Positions 10,450 to 18,592 of a stretch of 64,000 nucleotides of DNA are shown in pieces (positions within the stretch are counted from its first letter, which is position 1; every line of letters starts with the position of its first letter). The DNA lies in the NCBI RefSeq assembly GCF_013607875.1, contig NZ_VDES01000001.1:474306-538305 (forward strand), read 5' to 3'. Below the pieces are notes generated by a model. It made no database searches, was not told the origin of the DNA, and saw nothing but the letters and a program-made list of their open reading frames with translations. The stretch comes from Blastomonas ursincola (lineage in GTDB: Bacteria; Pseudomonadota; Alphaproteobacteria; Sphingomonadales; Sphingomonadaceae). The position numbers and the translations under genes were made by a program.

Positions 10450-10677
10450 TCAGGCAACGAAGATCAGGATCATCGCCACGACGAACGCCAGCAGGCCGAG
10501 AAGTTCGGCAGCGGCGAAGCCGATGAACAGGCGGCCCTGCTGGCCGTCGGCAGCTGCCGGGTTGCGCAGAGCGCTTTCCAGGAACGAACCGAACACGTTA
10601 CCCACGCCGATGGCGGCCATGCCGGCACCGATTGCAGCCAGGCCAGCACCGACCAGTTTTGCAGCTTCTGCGTCCAT
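10450..10677 (-). CDS. atpE: F0F1 ATP synthase subunit c
   Basis: Subunit c is the proteolipid of the membrane rotor ring that carries protons. The 75-aa protein is two membrane helices joined by the polar loop RNPAAADGQ, where contact with the F1 stalk is made. The proton-binding carboxylate is Glu58 within FIGFAAAELLG, and the first helix carries the Gly-rich packing motif GAGLAAIGAGMAAIGVG. The length is standard. It lies between atpB and the hairpin that precedes the b' gene. Confidence 0.96.
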   Translation of the reverse strand: MDAEAAKLVGAGLAAIGAGMAAIGVGNVFGSFLESALRNPAAADGQQGRLFIGFAAAELLGLLAFVVAMILIFVA

Positions 10678-10732
10678 TGTAATACTCCTTAAGAAACTCG
10701 ATTGGATGGAAAATTCTAGCGAAAAGGAAGGC

Positions 10733-11518
10733 TCAGTGCAGGTTCACCGCGTCGTTGATGTAGAGCGAGGTGAGCAGCGCGAAGACATAGGCCTGGACGA
10801 CGGCGACCAGGATTTCGAGCGCGCTGATACCGACCATCAGCGTCAGGCTGGGCAGGCCGACCAGCAGGCCGTAGCCGATACCGGCATTGGTAGAGTTGAT
10901 CACGAAGCCGGCCAGCACCTTGAGCAGGATGTGTCCTGCGGTCATGGCGACGAACAGTCGCAGACCCAGGCTGAACGGACGCACCAGGAACGACAGCAGC
11001 TCGACCACGAAGATGAACGGGATCATCGGGAGCGGCGTGCCGTGCGGAACGAACAGCGAGAAGAAGTGGAAGCCGTGACGGGCAAAGCCGACGATCAGCA
11101 CGATCGAGAAACTGACGATGGCGAGCACACCGGTGATCGTCAGATGGCTGGTCACGGTGAAGGGATGTCCGCCGACCACGCCGATCGGGATCAGGCCGAG
11201 GATGTTGGCGAACAGGATGAACATGAACAGCGAGAAGACGTAAGGCGCATATTTGCGGCCTTCGGCGCCGATATTGGCGGTCATCATGTCGTCGATAAAG
11301 CCGGTAAAGCCTTCAACCATCAGCTGCCAGCGGCCGGGCACCAGCTCGCGCTTCATGCCGCCCTGCATGAACACCCAGACCGCGACCAGCGTCAACAGCA
11401 TCCACAGGGCGCTGTTGGTGAAGGTGATGGTCTGTCCAGCAAGCTCGAACCCACCATTGAAGATGGGCGCGATCTCGAACTGGTGCATCGGGTCGATTTT
11501 GCCTGACTCGGCTGCCAC
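10733..11518 (-). CDS. atpB: F0F1 ATP synthase subunit a
   Basis: Subunit a forms the two half-channels for protons beside the c ring. The 261-aa protein has five or six membrane segments. The essential arginine is in LVRPFSLGLRLFVAMTAGH, and NSTNAGIGYGLLVGLPSL precedes the last helices. It starts 17 bp after the atpZ stop and is followed by atpE, the standard F0 order. A second possible start is the ATG ten codons further in (MHQFEIAPIF), which is the usual beginning of the conserved part. Confidence 0.95.
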   Translation of the reverse strand: MAAESGKIDPMHQFEIAPIFNGGFELAGQTITFTNSALWMLLTLVAVWVFMQGGMKRELVPGRWQLMVEGFTGFIDDMMTANIGAEGRKYAPYVFSLFMFILFANILGLIPIGVVGGHPFTVTSHLTITGVLAIVSFSIVLIVGFARHGFHFFSLFVPHGTPLPMIPFIFVVELLSFLVRPFSLGLRLFVAMTAGHILLKVLAGFVINSTNAGIGYGLLVGLPSLTLMVGISALEILVAVVQAYVFALLTSLYINDAVNLH

Positions 11519-11535
11519 AACCTTACCTCTTCGTC

Positions 11536-11895
11536 TTAATCTTCAGGCTTATCCTGCGGAGACTGCTGATTTTTCAGCCCCGCCGAATATGCGTTGGAAA
11601 CCCGGATGATGTTCCTGAAGGCCACGATGATCCCCAGAGCGAGGAACGTGATCAGGAGCCAGGGCGATGTGCCCAGCCAGCGATCGAACAGCCAGCCGAA
11701 CAGCAAACCACCTGCAATTCCCCCCAGCAGATCGGCGAGCACCCGGTTGCCAAGTCGATAATTCGCATCGACCCCGCTTCCCTTGCCGCTCGCTTCGGCC
11801 TGCTCCCGCTGCGTGATATCGCGAAGGCGATCACCGATGTGACCGATCCGCGCGTCGCCGCCGACAGGGTCTTGCCCGGGTTCGTTCTCTGCCAT
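11536..11895 (-). CDS. AtpZ/AtpI family F0 assembly protein
   Basis: This 119-aa protein is the small membrane protein that usually opens alphaproteobacterial F0 operons and is thought to help c-ring assembly or Mg2+ supply. The first 45 residues are charged and soluble. Two membrane helices follow: VLADLLGGIAGGLLFGWLF, then SPWLLITFLALGIIVAF, ending in NIIRVSNAY. A GGGAG ribosome binding site lies 9 nt upstream. It is the first gene after the predicted operon promoter. Confidence 0.85.
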   Translation of the reverse strand: MAENEPGQDPVGGDARIGHIGDRLRDITQREQAEASGKGSGVDANYRLGNRVLADLLGGIAGGLLFGWLFDRWLGTSPWLLITFLALGIIVAFRNIIRVSNAYSAGLKNQQSPQDKPED

Positions 11896-11981
11896 GTGCT
11901 TTACTCCCTGTTATCGGGCCTGGGCCTACGATGTTCAAAAAGCACGCAACCGGCAGCGAGCGGACCCGCCAAGGCGCGGCC

Positions 11982-12010
11982 CGTTTAGAAAGGGCTGCTG
12001 CCCAAGTCAA
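11982..12010 (-). promoter_or_regulatory. Predicted promoter of the F0 ATP synthase operon
   Basis: On the minus strand TTGACT (12010-12005) is followed after 17 bp by TAAACG (11987-11982). The first matches a housekeeping -35 box well and the second is a fair -10. Transcription would begin about 80 nt upstream of the atpZ start. No competing signal was seen in the spacer. Confidence 0.5.
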
Positions 12011-12037
12011 TGGTCATGCTGCGGTGCGAGAAGCTGC

Positions 12038-12072
12038 ACAAAAGAGCCCGGATTTCCGACGAAATCCGGGCT
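12038..12072 (-). terminator. Intrinsic terminator after the YdbH-YnbE-YdbL operon
   Basis: AGCCCGGATTT (12045-12055) pairs with AAATCCGGGCT (12062-12072) as a perfect 11-bp stem with a 6-nt loop. On the minus strand it is followed by CTTTTGT, the T run expected of a factor-independent terminator. It lies about 30 bp beyond the stop of the DUF1318 gene and would insulate the downstream ATP synthase operon. Confidence 0.8.
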
Positions 12073-12099
12073 TGATCTGGGTTAATTCGGCGGTGCGGC

Positions 12100-12480
12100 T
12101 CAGGGGCAGCGCGCATCGCGCACCGGCGGACCGGCGTCCCGAGTCTTCCAGCTGCCATCGGGCGCCTGGTATTTTTCCCCCGGTCTGGTGCGCGATATGG
12201 TGTTGCAGCCCGCGGTAAAAGCGAACTGCTCGACGGTCGAACCTTCGGCCGAAGCGCGCTCGGTATAGACCTGCTTGCGCTTGAGATTGATGTCACTGAC
12301 CAGCTTCTGCAGCTGTGCATCGCCGCCGCTGACAATGCCCAGATAACCGTCCGGCTTCTCGCCGATGCTGCCATTCTCGCGCGCGGCTTCATAGGCCGGG
12401 TCGCGCTGTGCCATTGCGGGCATGGCGAGCCCCAGCGCCAGTGCGCCGAGCAGGCCAGCCTTGAAAATCGCCCTGTTCAT
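12100..12480 (-). CDS. ydbL: YdbL family (DUF1318) periplasmic protein
   Basis: This 126-aa protein has a signal peptide of about 24 residues ending AMAQ and a mature part matching DUF1318, with NGSIGEKPDGYLG as the family signature. In E. coli the homologue YdbL is a periplasmic partner thought to act as a chaperone for YnbE in the YdbH-YnbE pathway linking inner and outer membrane. Two Cys in the C-terminal tail may form a disulfide. Its start overlaps the YnbE stop as TGATG, so translation is coupled. A terminator follows. Confidence 0.88.
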   Translation of the reverse strand: MNRAIFKAGLLGALALGLAMPAMAQRDPAYEAARENGSIGEKPDGYLGIVSGGDAQLQKLVSDINLKRKQVYTERASAEGSTVEQFAFTAGCNTISRTRPGEKYQAPDGSWKTRDAGPPVRDARCP

Positions 12481-12695
12481 CAGAAAATCTCCGCATTCTC
12501 GTCGATCACCTCTTTGGCCTTGCCATCGAGCCGATAGACGACTTCCTGTTTGATGTTGATGTTGAGGTTGATGACGATCGGCTTGTCAGGTGCCGTCACC
12601 GTCACACAGCCGCCCAGCAACGCGGTGGCCACTGCCATCACCGTCATCTGCCCCCACGGGTTCCTCAAAATCGCCATCCTGTTCATGCCCTTCAT
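12480..12695 (-). CDS. ynbE: YnbE family outer-membrane lipoprotein
   Basis: The 71-aa product has a lipoprotein signal with lipobox LLGGC and a short mature part, PIVINLNINIKQEVVYRLDG, typical of YnbE. In E. coli YnbE is an outer-membrane lipoprotein whose beta strands stack and pair with the C-terminus of the bridge protein YdbH. Two in-frame ATGs (MKGM and MNRM) allow starts three codons apart; the first overlaps the YdbH stop as ATGA. All three partners of the system are present in the usual order. Confidence 0.88.
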   Translation of the reverse strand: MKGMNRMAILRNPWGQMTVMAVATALLGGCVTVTAPDKPIVINLNINIKQEVVYRLDGKAKEVIDENAEIF

Positions 12696-15600
12696 GGACG
12701 ATCCTCGCTTTCTGGTGGCTGAATGCCCGGTTTTGCCGGCGTTGTCGAATTGGGCCCCGGATTGTTCACCTGACCGGGCAGCAGCCCGAGCACGCCGGGA
12801 TCGGTGATATACTGCGTGTCGTAAAGCGACCGCGCCGATGTGATCAGCTGCAGGAAGGGTGCTGAAATCGTGACGTTGAATTGCAACGGCAGCTTCTCGA
12901 CCTGGCGGGTGAGGAAATTGCGTGAGGCCCCCTCGCCCTGGCTGAGCCCGTCAAAGCGAATCTTGGTGATGACCTCGCCCGCCAGATCGCCATCCATCTC
13001 GACGACGAGATAACGGTAACGCAGCGATCTCAGGGCGTTAAAGGCGAAATTGGCCATCGTGCCGAGGTCTTCATAGGTCAGCTCGCCGACATAGGCGAGC
13101 GTACCGCCATCGCCGATCACCTCGAGCCGGCCGCCACGCACATGCCCGCCATCCTTGTCGAACACGATCGGGATCACACCTGTAAACTGGCCGGTGGCGT
13201 TGATATTCTCAAAATCGAATCCGGCGAGAAACTGCGCCGCATCGACGCGGTCGACGCGGAAAACCAGCCGCCGCGGCTCCTCGCTGACCAGATCGACCAT
13301 CCCCGGATCGAGCAGCAGCCGTCCTCCCGCAAAGGGCCATTCGCCGCCCTCCACGCGCATCTTGAAGCCAGGCAGAATCTGATAGCGAATCAGCCCGCTA
13401 TAGACCGCGAAGCCGGGATTGACCTGCGCCAGCCGCACGACCTGGCCCGGTCCGGTCTCGAAGCCGAGAAGATCGGTAAACACGATCTCACCCGCCAGCC
13501 CTGTTACCGGGCCGAACGCGGCGGCGAAATCGAGCGAATCGGTGCGGAAGCGGCCGGTGCTCGACGTGACGCCGGTGGACGACCAGTCAATCCGACCCTG
13601 CCCGGTCACCATCCCGCGCGTATTGGCGATGAGGCCGAGCGCGATGTTGCTGACCATTTCAGGCTGAAGGCGGTCATCGAAGGTCAGCGCGTCGACGAAC
13701 AGATCGGCATGGCCGGTCACGCTGGCGAGGTCATGCGCGATGGCGACGCGCACTACGGGACGCAAGGTCTGCGGTTCGTCGAGAATGCCGGTCACCGCAA
13801 TCCGGCCATCGGCGAGCGTCAGCCGCATGTCGTCGGTGATCAGCGGCTGGAACCGCGCGGGCGCCTGACGGTCGCGCAGCAGCCATTCGTCGCCCTGCAC
13901 ATCGAGTACAGAATTCGCGAAAGACCAACGCCCGCTGCCTCTGGTCAGTACCAGCGGGACTGCGCCGATGGTCGCCTCGGCATCGGAATAGGCCCCACCG
14001 AGCGTTCCGCCGAGATCGACGCTGAAATCGCCCGCGGTGATATGCGTGCCCGATTGCGCCGGGCCGATCAGCAGATCGACGTCAGACAGCCGCGCGCTAC
14101 CCGGAAAGTCGAACCGCACCGCGCCTGCTGCCAGCGCCAGGTCGGACGATCCCAGCTTGCCCTGCAGCCGCGTCGGCCCTGAAAGCCGCGCCGCCATCTG
14201 CAGGCCGCGCGCCCCCGTCCGGACGATCGGTCCGCCGCGATCGGGGCATAGGGTGAGCGCCTGCCGCCCGCTCACGAAATTCGAGACGCGCAAGCGTTCC
14301 ACACGTACGGTCTGGCACCCGTCATACATCACAAGACCTGCTGCCTGGCTCCAGCGCCCCTGGAGCGGCAGCGCCAGCCCCTCGACCCGGCCGCCGGGCA
14401 ATGGCCCCGACAGTCGCGCCGCGCCAGCAAAGCTCAGGCCGCCGCGTCCGTTCCACAATGCCTCGAACTGCGGCAGCGCCAGCGAGGCATTGCCCGCGCT
14501 ATACGCGTCCATCGCCAGCTTGAGCGCATAGGCTCCCTGCCCGCGCGGGACGATGCGCAGCTGCGCGACGGGCAGCCCTGCCCCGCCGGTCGCAAGATTG
14601 CCCGCGAGCTGCCATTCCTCGCCCAAGCGCCGGACGCTGAGGCTGTTGCCGCCGACCAGCCGTTCGCCGCGCGCACCCGACAGCGACAGGCGCGGGATGG
14701 CGAGCGCGGTGTCGGCGCCGCACGCGCGCGCATCGACCGTCATCGCCAGATCCGATCCCGGCAGTGCCCGCCGTGCAGCGCTCACCATGCGCTGCACCAG
14801 CGGCGCGATGGGGAGATTCGCGCTCGCCTTCACCGCCGTATCGAGCCCGGTCAGCCGCTCGCGCGCGACCGCCAGACTCTCGCCGCGCAGATCGCCCTCG
14901 AAGCGCAGATCGGGCGAAGCCTCGCCTAAGCGCACCACCGCCCTGCCCCTGGCGTCGAACCGCCGGAAACCAATTCCGGCAGTGGCAGGATCGGCCAGCG
15001 CGAGATCGACCTCACCGTCGACCTGCTGGCCTTTGATCATAAAGCTCAACCGTCCGCCCAGCCCATCCGCCGCAAAACCATCGGCCCGGATCGCGCCGAC
15101 CGCAGGGATCAGCGCGCCTTCAACCCGGTCGAGCGCCGCATTGGCCTCCGCTCTGAGCGCGATCGAGGATTGACCGACGGCGACACCACCCCGATCGCAA
15201 GCCAGCCCCGAAAAACGAATTGGTCCGCGAAAGGCAGGGCGTTCATCGGCGATGCTGACCGTTCCGAACAGGCTGGGCCGGTCGAGTGCGCAGCCCTGAT
15301 GGGCGAGCCGCGCGCCGATCGCAGCGAGCTGTCCCTTGAAGCCGTCGCGCAGATTGCCCTGCCCATCGGCCTTGACCCCGATCGTGCCATAAGGGCTCTC
15401 GATCCGTACGCGCGCGTCGCGCAGCGTCAGGTCGAGCCGGGGCAGCCGGAAAGGCTCCTTGCTGTCGGTATAGAGCAGCTTGTCGAGGCTGCCGAAGCTG
15501 ACGCGCCCCTTGTCCAGCCGACCATAGCCGCGCAATCCCTCGACGATTACCTGGTCGATGCGCAGCCCGAACAGCCCGCCGCTGACATCGACGCTGAGCC

Positions 15601-15892
15601 GCGCGATCGTCGCATCGGGGCGCTTCGGATCGCCGAGCACGAGGTTGCGCACCGTCTGCCGCCCGACGCCGATCGATTCGATATCGTAGCGCGCCTCTAT
15701 GCCGCGCGCCTCGAGCTCGTTTCCGATGAGGTTGCGCGCGATATCCTCGCGCTGGGTCCAGGCGACCAGCCCCGCCACGCCCAGCAATGCGACGCCGTAC
15801 AGCGCCACGCGCAGCGGCCAGGCCATTCGCCGCCACGCACGGACCTGCCGCTCGGGCGGAATTGCCTCGGCCTGGGTATCGGGATCGCTCAT
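12692..15892 (-). CDS. ydbH: YdbH family AsmA-like bridge protein
   Basis: The 1066-aa product is a large AsmA-like protein of the YdbH type. In E. coli, YdbH, TamB and YhdP are thought to form grooved bridges that carry phospholipids from the inner to the outer membrane. A single membrane anchor lies near residues 26-44 (WPLRVALYGVALLGVAGLV), and the rest is a long, repetitive beta-rich periplasmic region. The family C-terminal part is seen around FNALRSLRYRYLVVEMDGDLAGEV. I start at MSDPDTQAEA (15892); the frame is open for 39 more codons without support. The radC gene starts divergently about 100 bp away. Confidence 0.9.
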   Translation of the reverse strand: MSDPDTQAEAIPPERQVRAWRRMAWPLRVALYGVALLGVAGLVAWTQREDIARNLIGNELEARGIEARYDIESIGVGRQTVRNLVLGDPKRPDATIARLSVDVSGGLFGLRIDQVIVEGLRGYGRLDKGRVSFGSLDKLLYTDSKEPFRLPRLDLTLRDARVRIESPYGTIGVKADGQGNLRDGFKGQLAAIGARLAHQGCALDRPSLFGTVSIADERPAFRGPIRFSGLACDRGGVAVGQSSIALRAEANAALDRVEGALIPAVGAIRADGFAADGLGGRLSFMIKGQQVDGEVDLALADPATAGIGFRRFDARGRAVVRLGEASPDLRFEGDLRGESLAVARERLTGLDTAVKASANLPIAPLVQRMVSAARRALPGSDLAMTVDARACGADTALAIPRLSLSGARGERLVGGNSLSVRRLGEEWQLAGNLATGGAGLPVAQLRIVPRGQGAYALKLAMDAYSAGNASLALPQFEALWNGRGGLSFAGAARLSGPLPGGRVEGLALPLQGRWSQAAGLVMYDGCQTVRVERLRVSNFVSGRQALTLCPDRGGPIVRTGARGLQMAARLSGPTRLQGKLGSSDLALAAGAVRFDFPGSARLSDVDLLIGPAQSGTHITAGDFSVDLGGTLGGAYSDAEATIGAVPLVLTRGSGRWSFANSVLDVQGDEWLLRDRQAPARFQPLITDDMRLTLADGRIAVTGILDEPQTLRPVVRVAIAHDLASVTGHADLFVDALTFDDRLQPEMVSNIALGLIANTRGMVTGQGRIDWSSTGVTSSTGRFRTDSLDFAAAFGPVTGLAGEIVFTDLLGFETGPGQVVRLAQVNPGFAVYSGLIRYQILPGFKMRVEGGEWPFAGGRLLLDPGMVDLVSEEPRRLVFRVDRVDAAQFLAGFDFENINATGQFTGVIPIVFDKDGGHVRGGRLEVIGDGGTLAYVGELTYEDLGTMANFAFNALRSLRYRYLVVEMDGDLAGEVITKIRFDGLSQGEGASRNFLTRQVEKLPLQFNVTISAPFLQLITSARSLYDTQYITDPGVLGLLPGQVNNPGPNSTTPAKPGIQPPESEDRP

Positions 15893-15996
15893 CCTCACCT
15901 GAATGGCTTGCAAAGCATCGCGTTGCAACGACGCAGCGGCAAAGCCGTTCCGACAAAGCGTTTGCCCGTGCCGGGGCGAAAGATTAACTTCAAACC

Positions 15997-16725
15997 ATGT
16001 CCTCTTCACTGCCCCTGCTGGCCGATGCCGAGCTGCCGGACCTTCCGGCGGGCGGGCATCACGGCGCAGGCCATCGCGCCCGGCTTAGGGAGCGGTTGCT
16101 GAACACCGACGGAACCGGGCTGCATGATCATGAAATCGTGGAATATCTGCTGACGCTGGCGATTCCGCGCCGCGACACCAAGCCGCTCGCCAAGCAGCTG
16201 ATCGACCATTTCGGCTCGCTCGCTGGCGTGCTCACCGCTGATGGCGACTCGCTGCGCGCAGTGCCCGGCATGGGCGAGACCAGCGCCGCAGCGCTGAAGA
16301 TCGTACAGGTGGCGGCGCGCCGGCTGGTGAGCGAGCCCGTCCGCCGCCAGCCCATCCTGTCGAGCTGGCAGGCCTTGCTCGACTATCTGCGGCTCGACAT
16401 GGCGCATCTGACGCGCGAGCGGGTGCGCGTGCTGTTCCTCAACGCCAAGAACATGCTGATCAGCGACGACGTGATGTCCGAAGGTTCGGTCGATCAGGCG
16501 GCGATCTACACCCGCCAGGTTATCAAGCGCGCGCTCGATCTCGGCGCGGTGTCGCTGATCCTGGTGCACAACCACCCCAGCGGCAATCCGCAGCCGAGCA
16601 AGCAGGACATCCAGATCACCCGCGAGATCATCGAGGCGGGCAAAAGGCTGGGCATCGGCGTGCATGACCATATCATTATCGGGCTGGATGGGCACAGCAG
16701 CATGCGGTCGATGGGGCTGATTTGA
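15997..16725 (+). CDS. radC: RadC family protein (JAB/MPN domain)
   Basis: RadC proteins carry a helix-hairpin-helix half and a JAB/MPN zinc peptidase-like half; the cellular role remains unsettled despite the DNA-repair name. In this 242-aa protein the helix-hairpin-helix lies around LRAVPGMGETSAAALK (residues 87-101). The metal site is H191, H193 and D204 within LVHNHPSGNPQPSKQD, together with an upstream Glu in MSEGSVDQA. All catalytic positions are intact. It is divergent from ydbH and followed by a hairpin-flanked repeat. Confidence 0.92.
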   Translation: MSSSLPLLADAELPDLPAGGHHGAGHRARLRERLLNTDGTGLHDHEIVEYLLTLAIPRRDTKPLAKQLIDHFGSLAGVLTADGDSLRAVPGMGETSAAALKIVQVAARRLVSEPVRRQPILSSWQALLDYLRLDMAHLTRERVRVLFLNAKNMLISDDVMSEGSVDQAAIYTRQVIKRALDLGAVSLILVHNHPSGNPQPSKQDIQITREIIEAGKRLGIGVHDHIIIGLDGHSSMRSMGLI

Positions 16726-16733
16726 ACCAAAAT

Positions 16734-16866
16734 CCTCCCCGAGCTTGTCTCGGGGAGGTGGCAGTGCGCAGCGTTGACGGAGGGGCAATTGCAGTGCATT
16801 CCGCTTTCCCCCTCCACCGCGCCGCTGCGCGCCGCGGTCCCCCTCCCCGAGACGAGCTCGGGGAGG
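16734..16866. repeat. Intergenic composite repeat bounded by two hairpins
   Basis: The left hairpin pairs CCTCCCCGAG with CTCGGGGAGG at 16734-16758, and the right hairpin pairs the same arms at 16842-16866. The 83 bp between them hold GC-rich filler and no gene. The two hairpins share their 10-base stem sequences, so the element looks like a pair of REP-type units (a BIME-like structure), as is widespread in sphingomonads. It fills almost the whole gap between radC and the next gene and probably also ends the radC transcript. Confidence 0.7.
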
Positions 16867-16911
16867 ATTTTGCCTCGACTAAGCGCAACCCTCGCGCCAT
16901 AGACCCGCGCC

Positions 16912-18093
16912 ATGCTCTCCCCCTCCCCCTTTGACGCGATCATCCTCGGCGCTGGCGCAGCCGGGCTGTTCTGCGCGGCGATCGCCGGGCAGCGGGGCAA
17001 GCGGGTGCTGGTGATCGACCATGCCGATGCGCCGGGGAAGAAGATCCTGATCTCGGGCGGCGGACGCTGCAACTTCACCAATATCCACACCCAGGCCGAC
17101 CGCTATCTCAGCGCCAACCCGCATTTCGCCAAATCGGCACTGGGCCGCTACAGCCCGCAGGATTTCATCAATCTGGTCGATGCGCACGGCATCGCCTGGC
17201 ATGAAAAGACGCTGGGCCAGCTGTTCTGCGACGGTTCGGCCAAGCAGATCGTGGCGATGCTGCTCGATGAATGCGACAAGGGCGGAGTGACCATCGCGCT
17301 CGGCCATGCCATCCGCGCGGTCGAGCATGCCGATGGGCGCTATCGCGTTAGCTGGGGCGATCGCAGCGTCGAGGCCCCCGCCCTGGTCATCGCCACCGGC
17401 GGGCCCTCGATCCCGAAAATGGGCGCGACGGGCTTTGCCTATGATCTCGCGCGGCAGTTCGGCCTAAAGGTTGTCGAGCCGCGCCCGGCCTTGGTGCCGC
17501 TGACGCTGGGAGGAGACGAGACGCTGTTCCGATCGCTCTCGGGCGTCGCGACCGACGTCGTCGCGCGCGCGGGCAAGGCGCTGTTCCGCGAGGCGGCGCT
17601 GTTCACGCACAAGGGGCTGTCGGGCCCTGCGATCCTGCAGGTGTCGAGCTATTGGCGGCATGGCGATCCGGTAGCGATCAATTTCCTGCCCGATGCCGCC
17701 CCCGGCTGGTTGACCCAGGCCAAGCGCCAGCAACCCCGGGCGACGCTGCGCAGCACGCTCGGCGCCATGCTGCCCGACCGGCTAGCCGCGACGCTGAGCG
17801 ACCGAATCGGCGGCGATGCGCGGCTCGCGGATACACCCGACCGGGTGCTGGGCGAAGCAGAGAGGCGGCTCTCCAGCTGGACCTTCCACCCCAACGGTAC
17901 CGAGGGCTATGCCAAGGCCGAAGTTACCGCGGGCGGCATCAGCACCGACGGTCTGTCTTCGCAGACCATGGAGGCACGCAAGGTGCCGGGCCTCTATGCG
18001 ATTGGCGAAGCGGTCGATGTCACCGGCTGGCTGGGCGGCTATAACTTCCAATGGGCATGGGCGAGCGGGCATGCCACAGCAGCGGCAATTTAA
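16912..18093 (+). CDS. NAD(P)/FAD-dependent oxidoreductase, BaiN/HI0933-like
   Basis: This 393-aa flavoprotein belongs to the HI0933/BaiN-like family (often labelled aminoacetone oxidase-like). The FAD-binding motif ILGAGAAGLFCA is at residues 10-21, followed by the family signature ISGGGRCNFTN. GGPSIPKMGATGFAYDLA and the C-terminal FAD segment AIGEAVDVTGWLGGYNFQWAWASG are also typical. The physiological substrate is not known for most members. It stands alone: a composite repeat lies upstream, and an AT-rich spacer with inverted repeats lies downstream. Confidence 0.88.
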   Translation: MLSPSPFDAIILGAGAAGLFCAAIAGQRGKRVLVIDHADAPGKKILISGGGRCNFTNIHTQADRYLSANPHFAKSALGRYSPQDFINLVDAHGIAWHEKTLGQLFCDGSAKQIVAMLLDECDKGGVTIALGHAIRAVEHADGRYRVSWGDRSVEAPALVIATGGPSIPKMGATGFAYDLARQFGLKVVEPRPALVPLTLGGDETLFRSLSGVATDVVARAGKALFREAALFTHKGLSGPAILQVSSYWRHGDPVAINFLPDAAPGWLTQAKRQQPRATLRSTLGAMLPDRLAATLSDRIGGDARLADTPDRVLGEAERRLSSWTFHPNGTEGYAKAEVTAGGISTDGLSSQTMEARKVPGLYAIGEAVDVTGWLGGYNFQWAWASGHATAAAI

Positions 18094-18141
18094 ACCCAAT
18101 TTGGTGGTAACTTACCCCATCTGCCCGCTCTTCAACCGATT

Positions 18142-18174
18142 GCACAAACATCCATAATGGATATTTCTTTGTGC
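18142..18174. repeat. Nested inverted repeat upstream of the chemotaxis genes
   Basis: GCACAAA (18142-18148) and TTTGTGC (18168-18174) enclose a second dyad, ATCCAT-A-ATGGAT (18150-18162). The spacer is markedly AT-rich. It could be the end of the flavoprotein transcript, or a binding site controlling the small membrane protein and chemotaxis receptor genes that begin about 50 bp further on. Neither a T run nor a known operator consensus settles which. Confidence 0.4.
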
Positions 18175-18225
18175 GATCGCTTTGCATAAGCGAAAATTTA
18201 CCAATTCGGCCGATGGGTATCGGCG

Positions 18226-18585
18226 ATGTCGGCGTCTTTGCCTCCCTTACAAGGCCCTGCACGGCCAGCTGATAGCGGGATCAGCCTTGCCGTGCTCGTT
18301 CAGGGGGCGGTGGTGACGCTCGCGCTGCTGGCTGCCATGCTGGCGCCACCCGAGGAAGGGCCGATGATGGTCATTCCGCTGGACGGTGAAGGCATGGGCC
18401 AGACGATAAGCTGGGCATCGGGTAACGGGGCCGCCTTGATCGGCACAGGCCCCCTGCCCGGTTCGATCCTGGTCTATGGCAAGCGCAAGCAGGTCACGGA
18501 AGCCGCCTGGCATCATAACGGCCTTGTCATCAAGGCACCCGCAATTTTCTGCGGCAGTTTGTCCTCTACACCCAGGAAGAGTTGA
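18226..18585 (+). CDS. Small membrane-anchored hypothetical protein
   Basis: The 119-aa product has one hydrophobic segment near residues 20-40 (LAVLVQGAVVTLALLAAML) and a compact C-terminal domain containing MMVIPLDGEG and LIGTGPLPGSILVYGKR. I recall similar small proteins in sphingomonads but know no function. It ends 7 bp before the chemotaxis receptor gene and is almost surely co-transcribed with it. The start at 18226 has only a weak ribosome binding site. Confidence 0.65.
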   Translation: MSASLPPLQGPARPADSGISLAVLVQGAVVTLALLAAMLAPPEEGPMMVIPLDGEGMGQTISWASGNGAALIGTGPLPGSILVYGKRKQVTEAAWHHNGLVIKAPAIFCGSLSSTPRKS

Positions 18586-18592
18586 GCGTCGC

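Noticed and set aside
9367..11506. Long plus-strand frames across the ATP synthase genes
   Set aside because: Low-complexity shadows of the Ala-rich b and b' subunits and of atpB.
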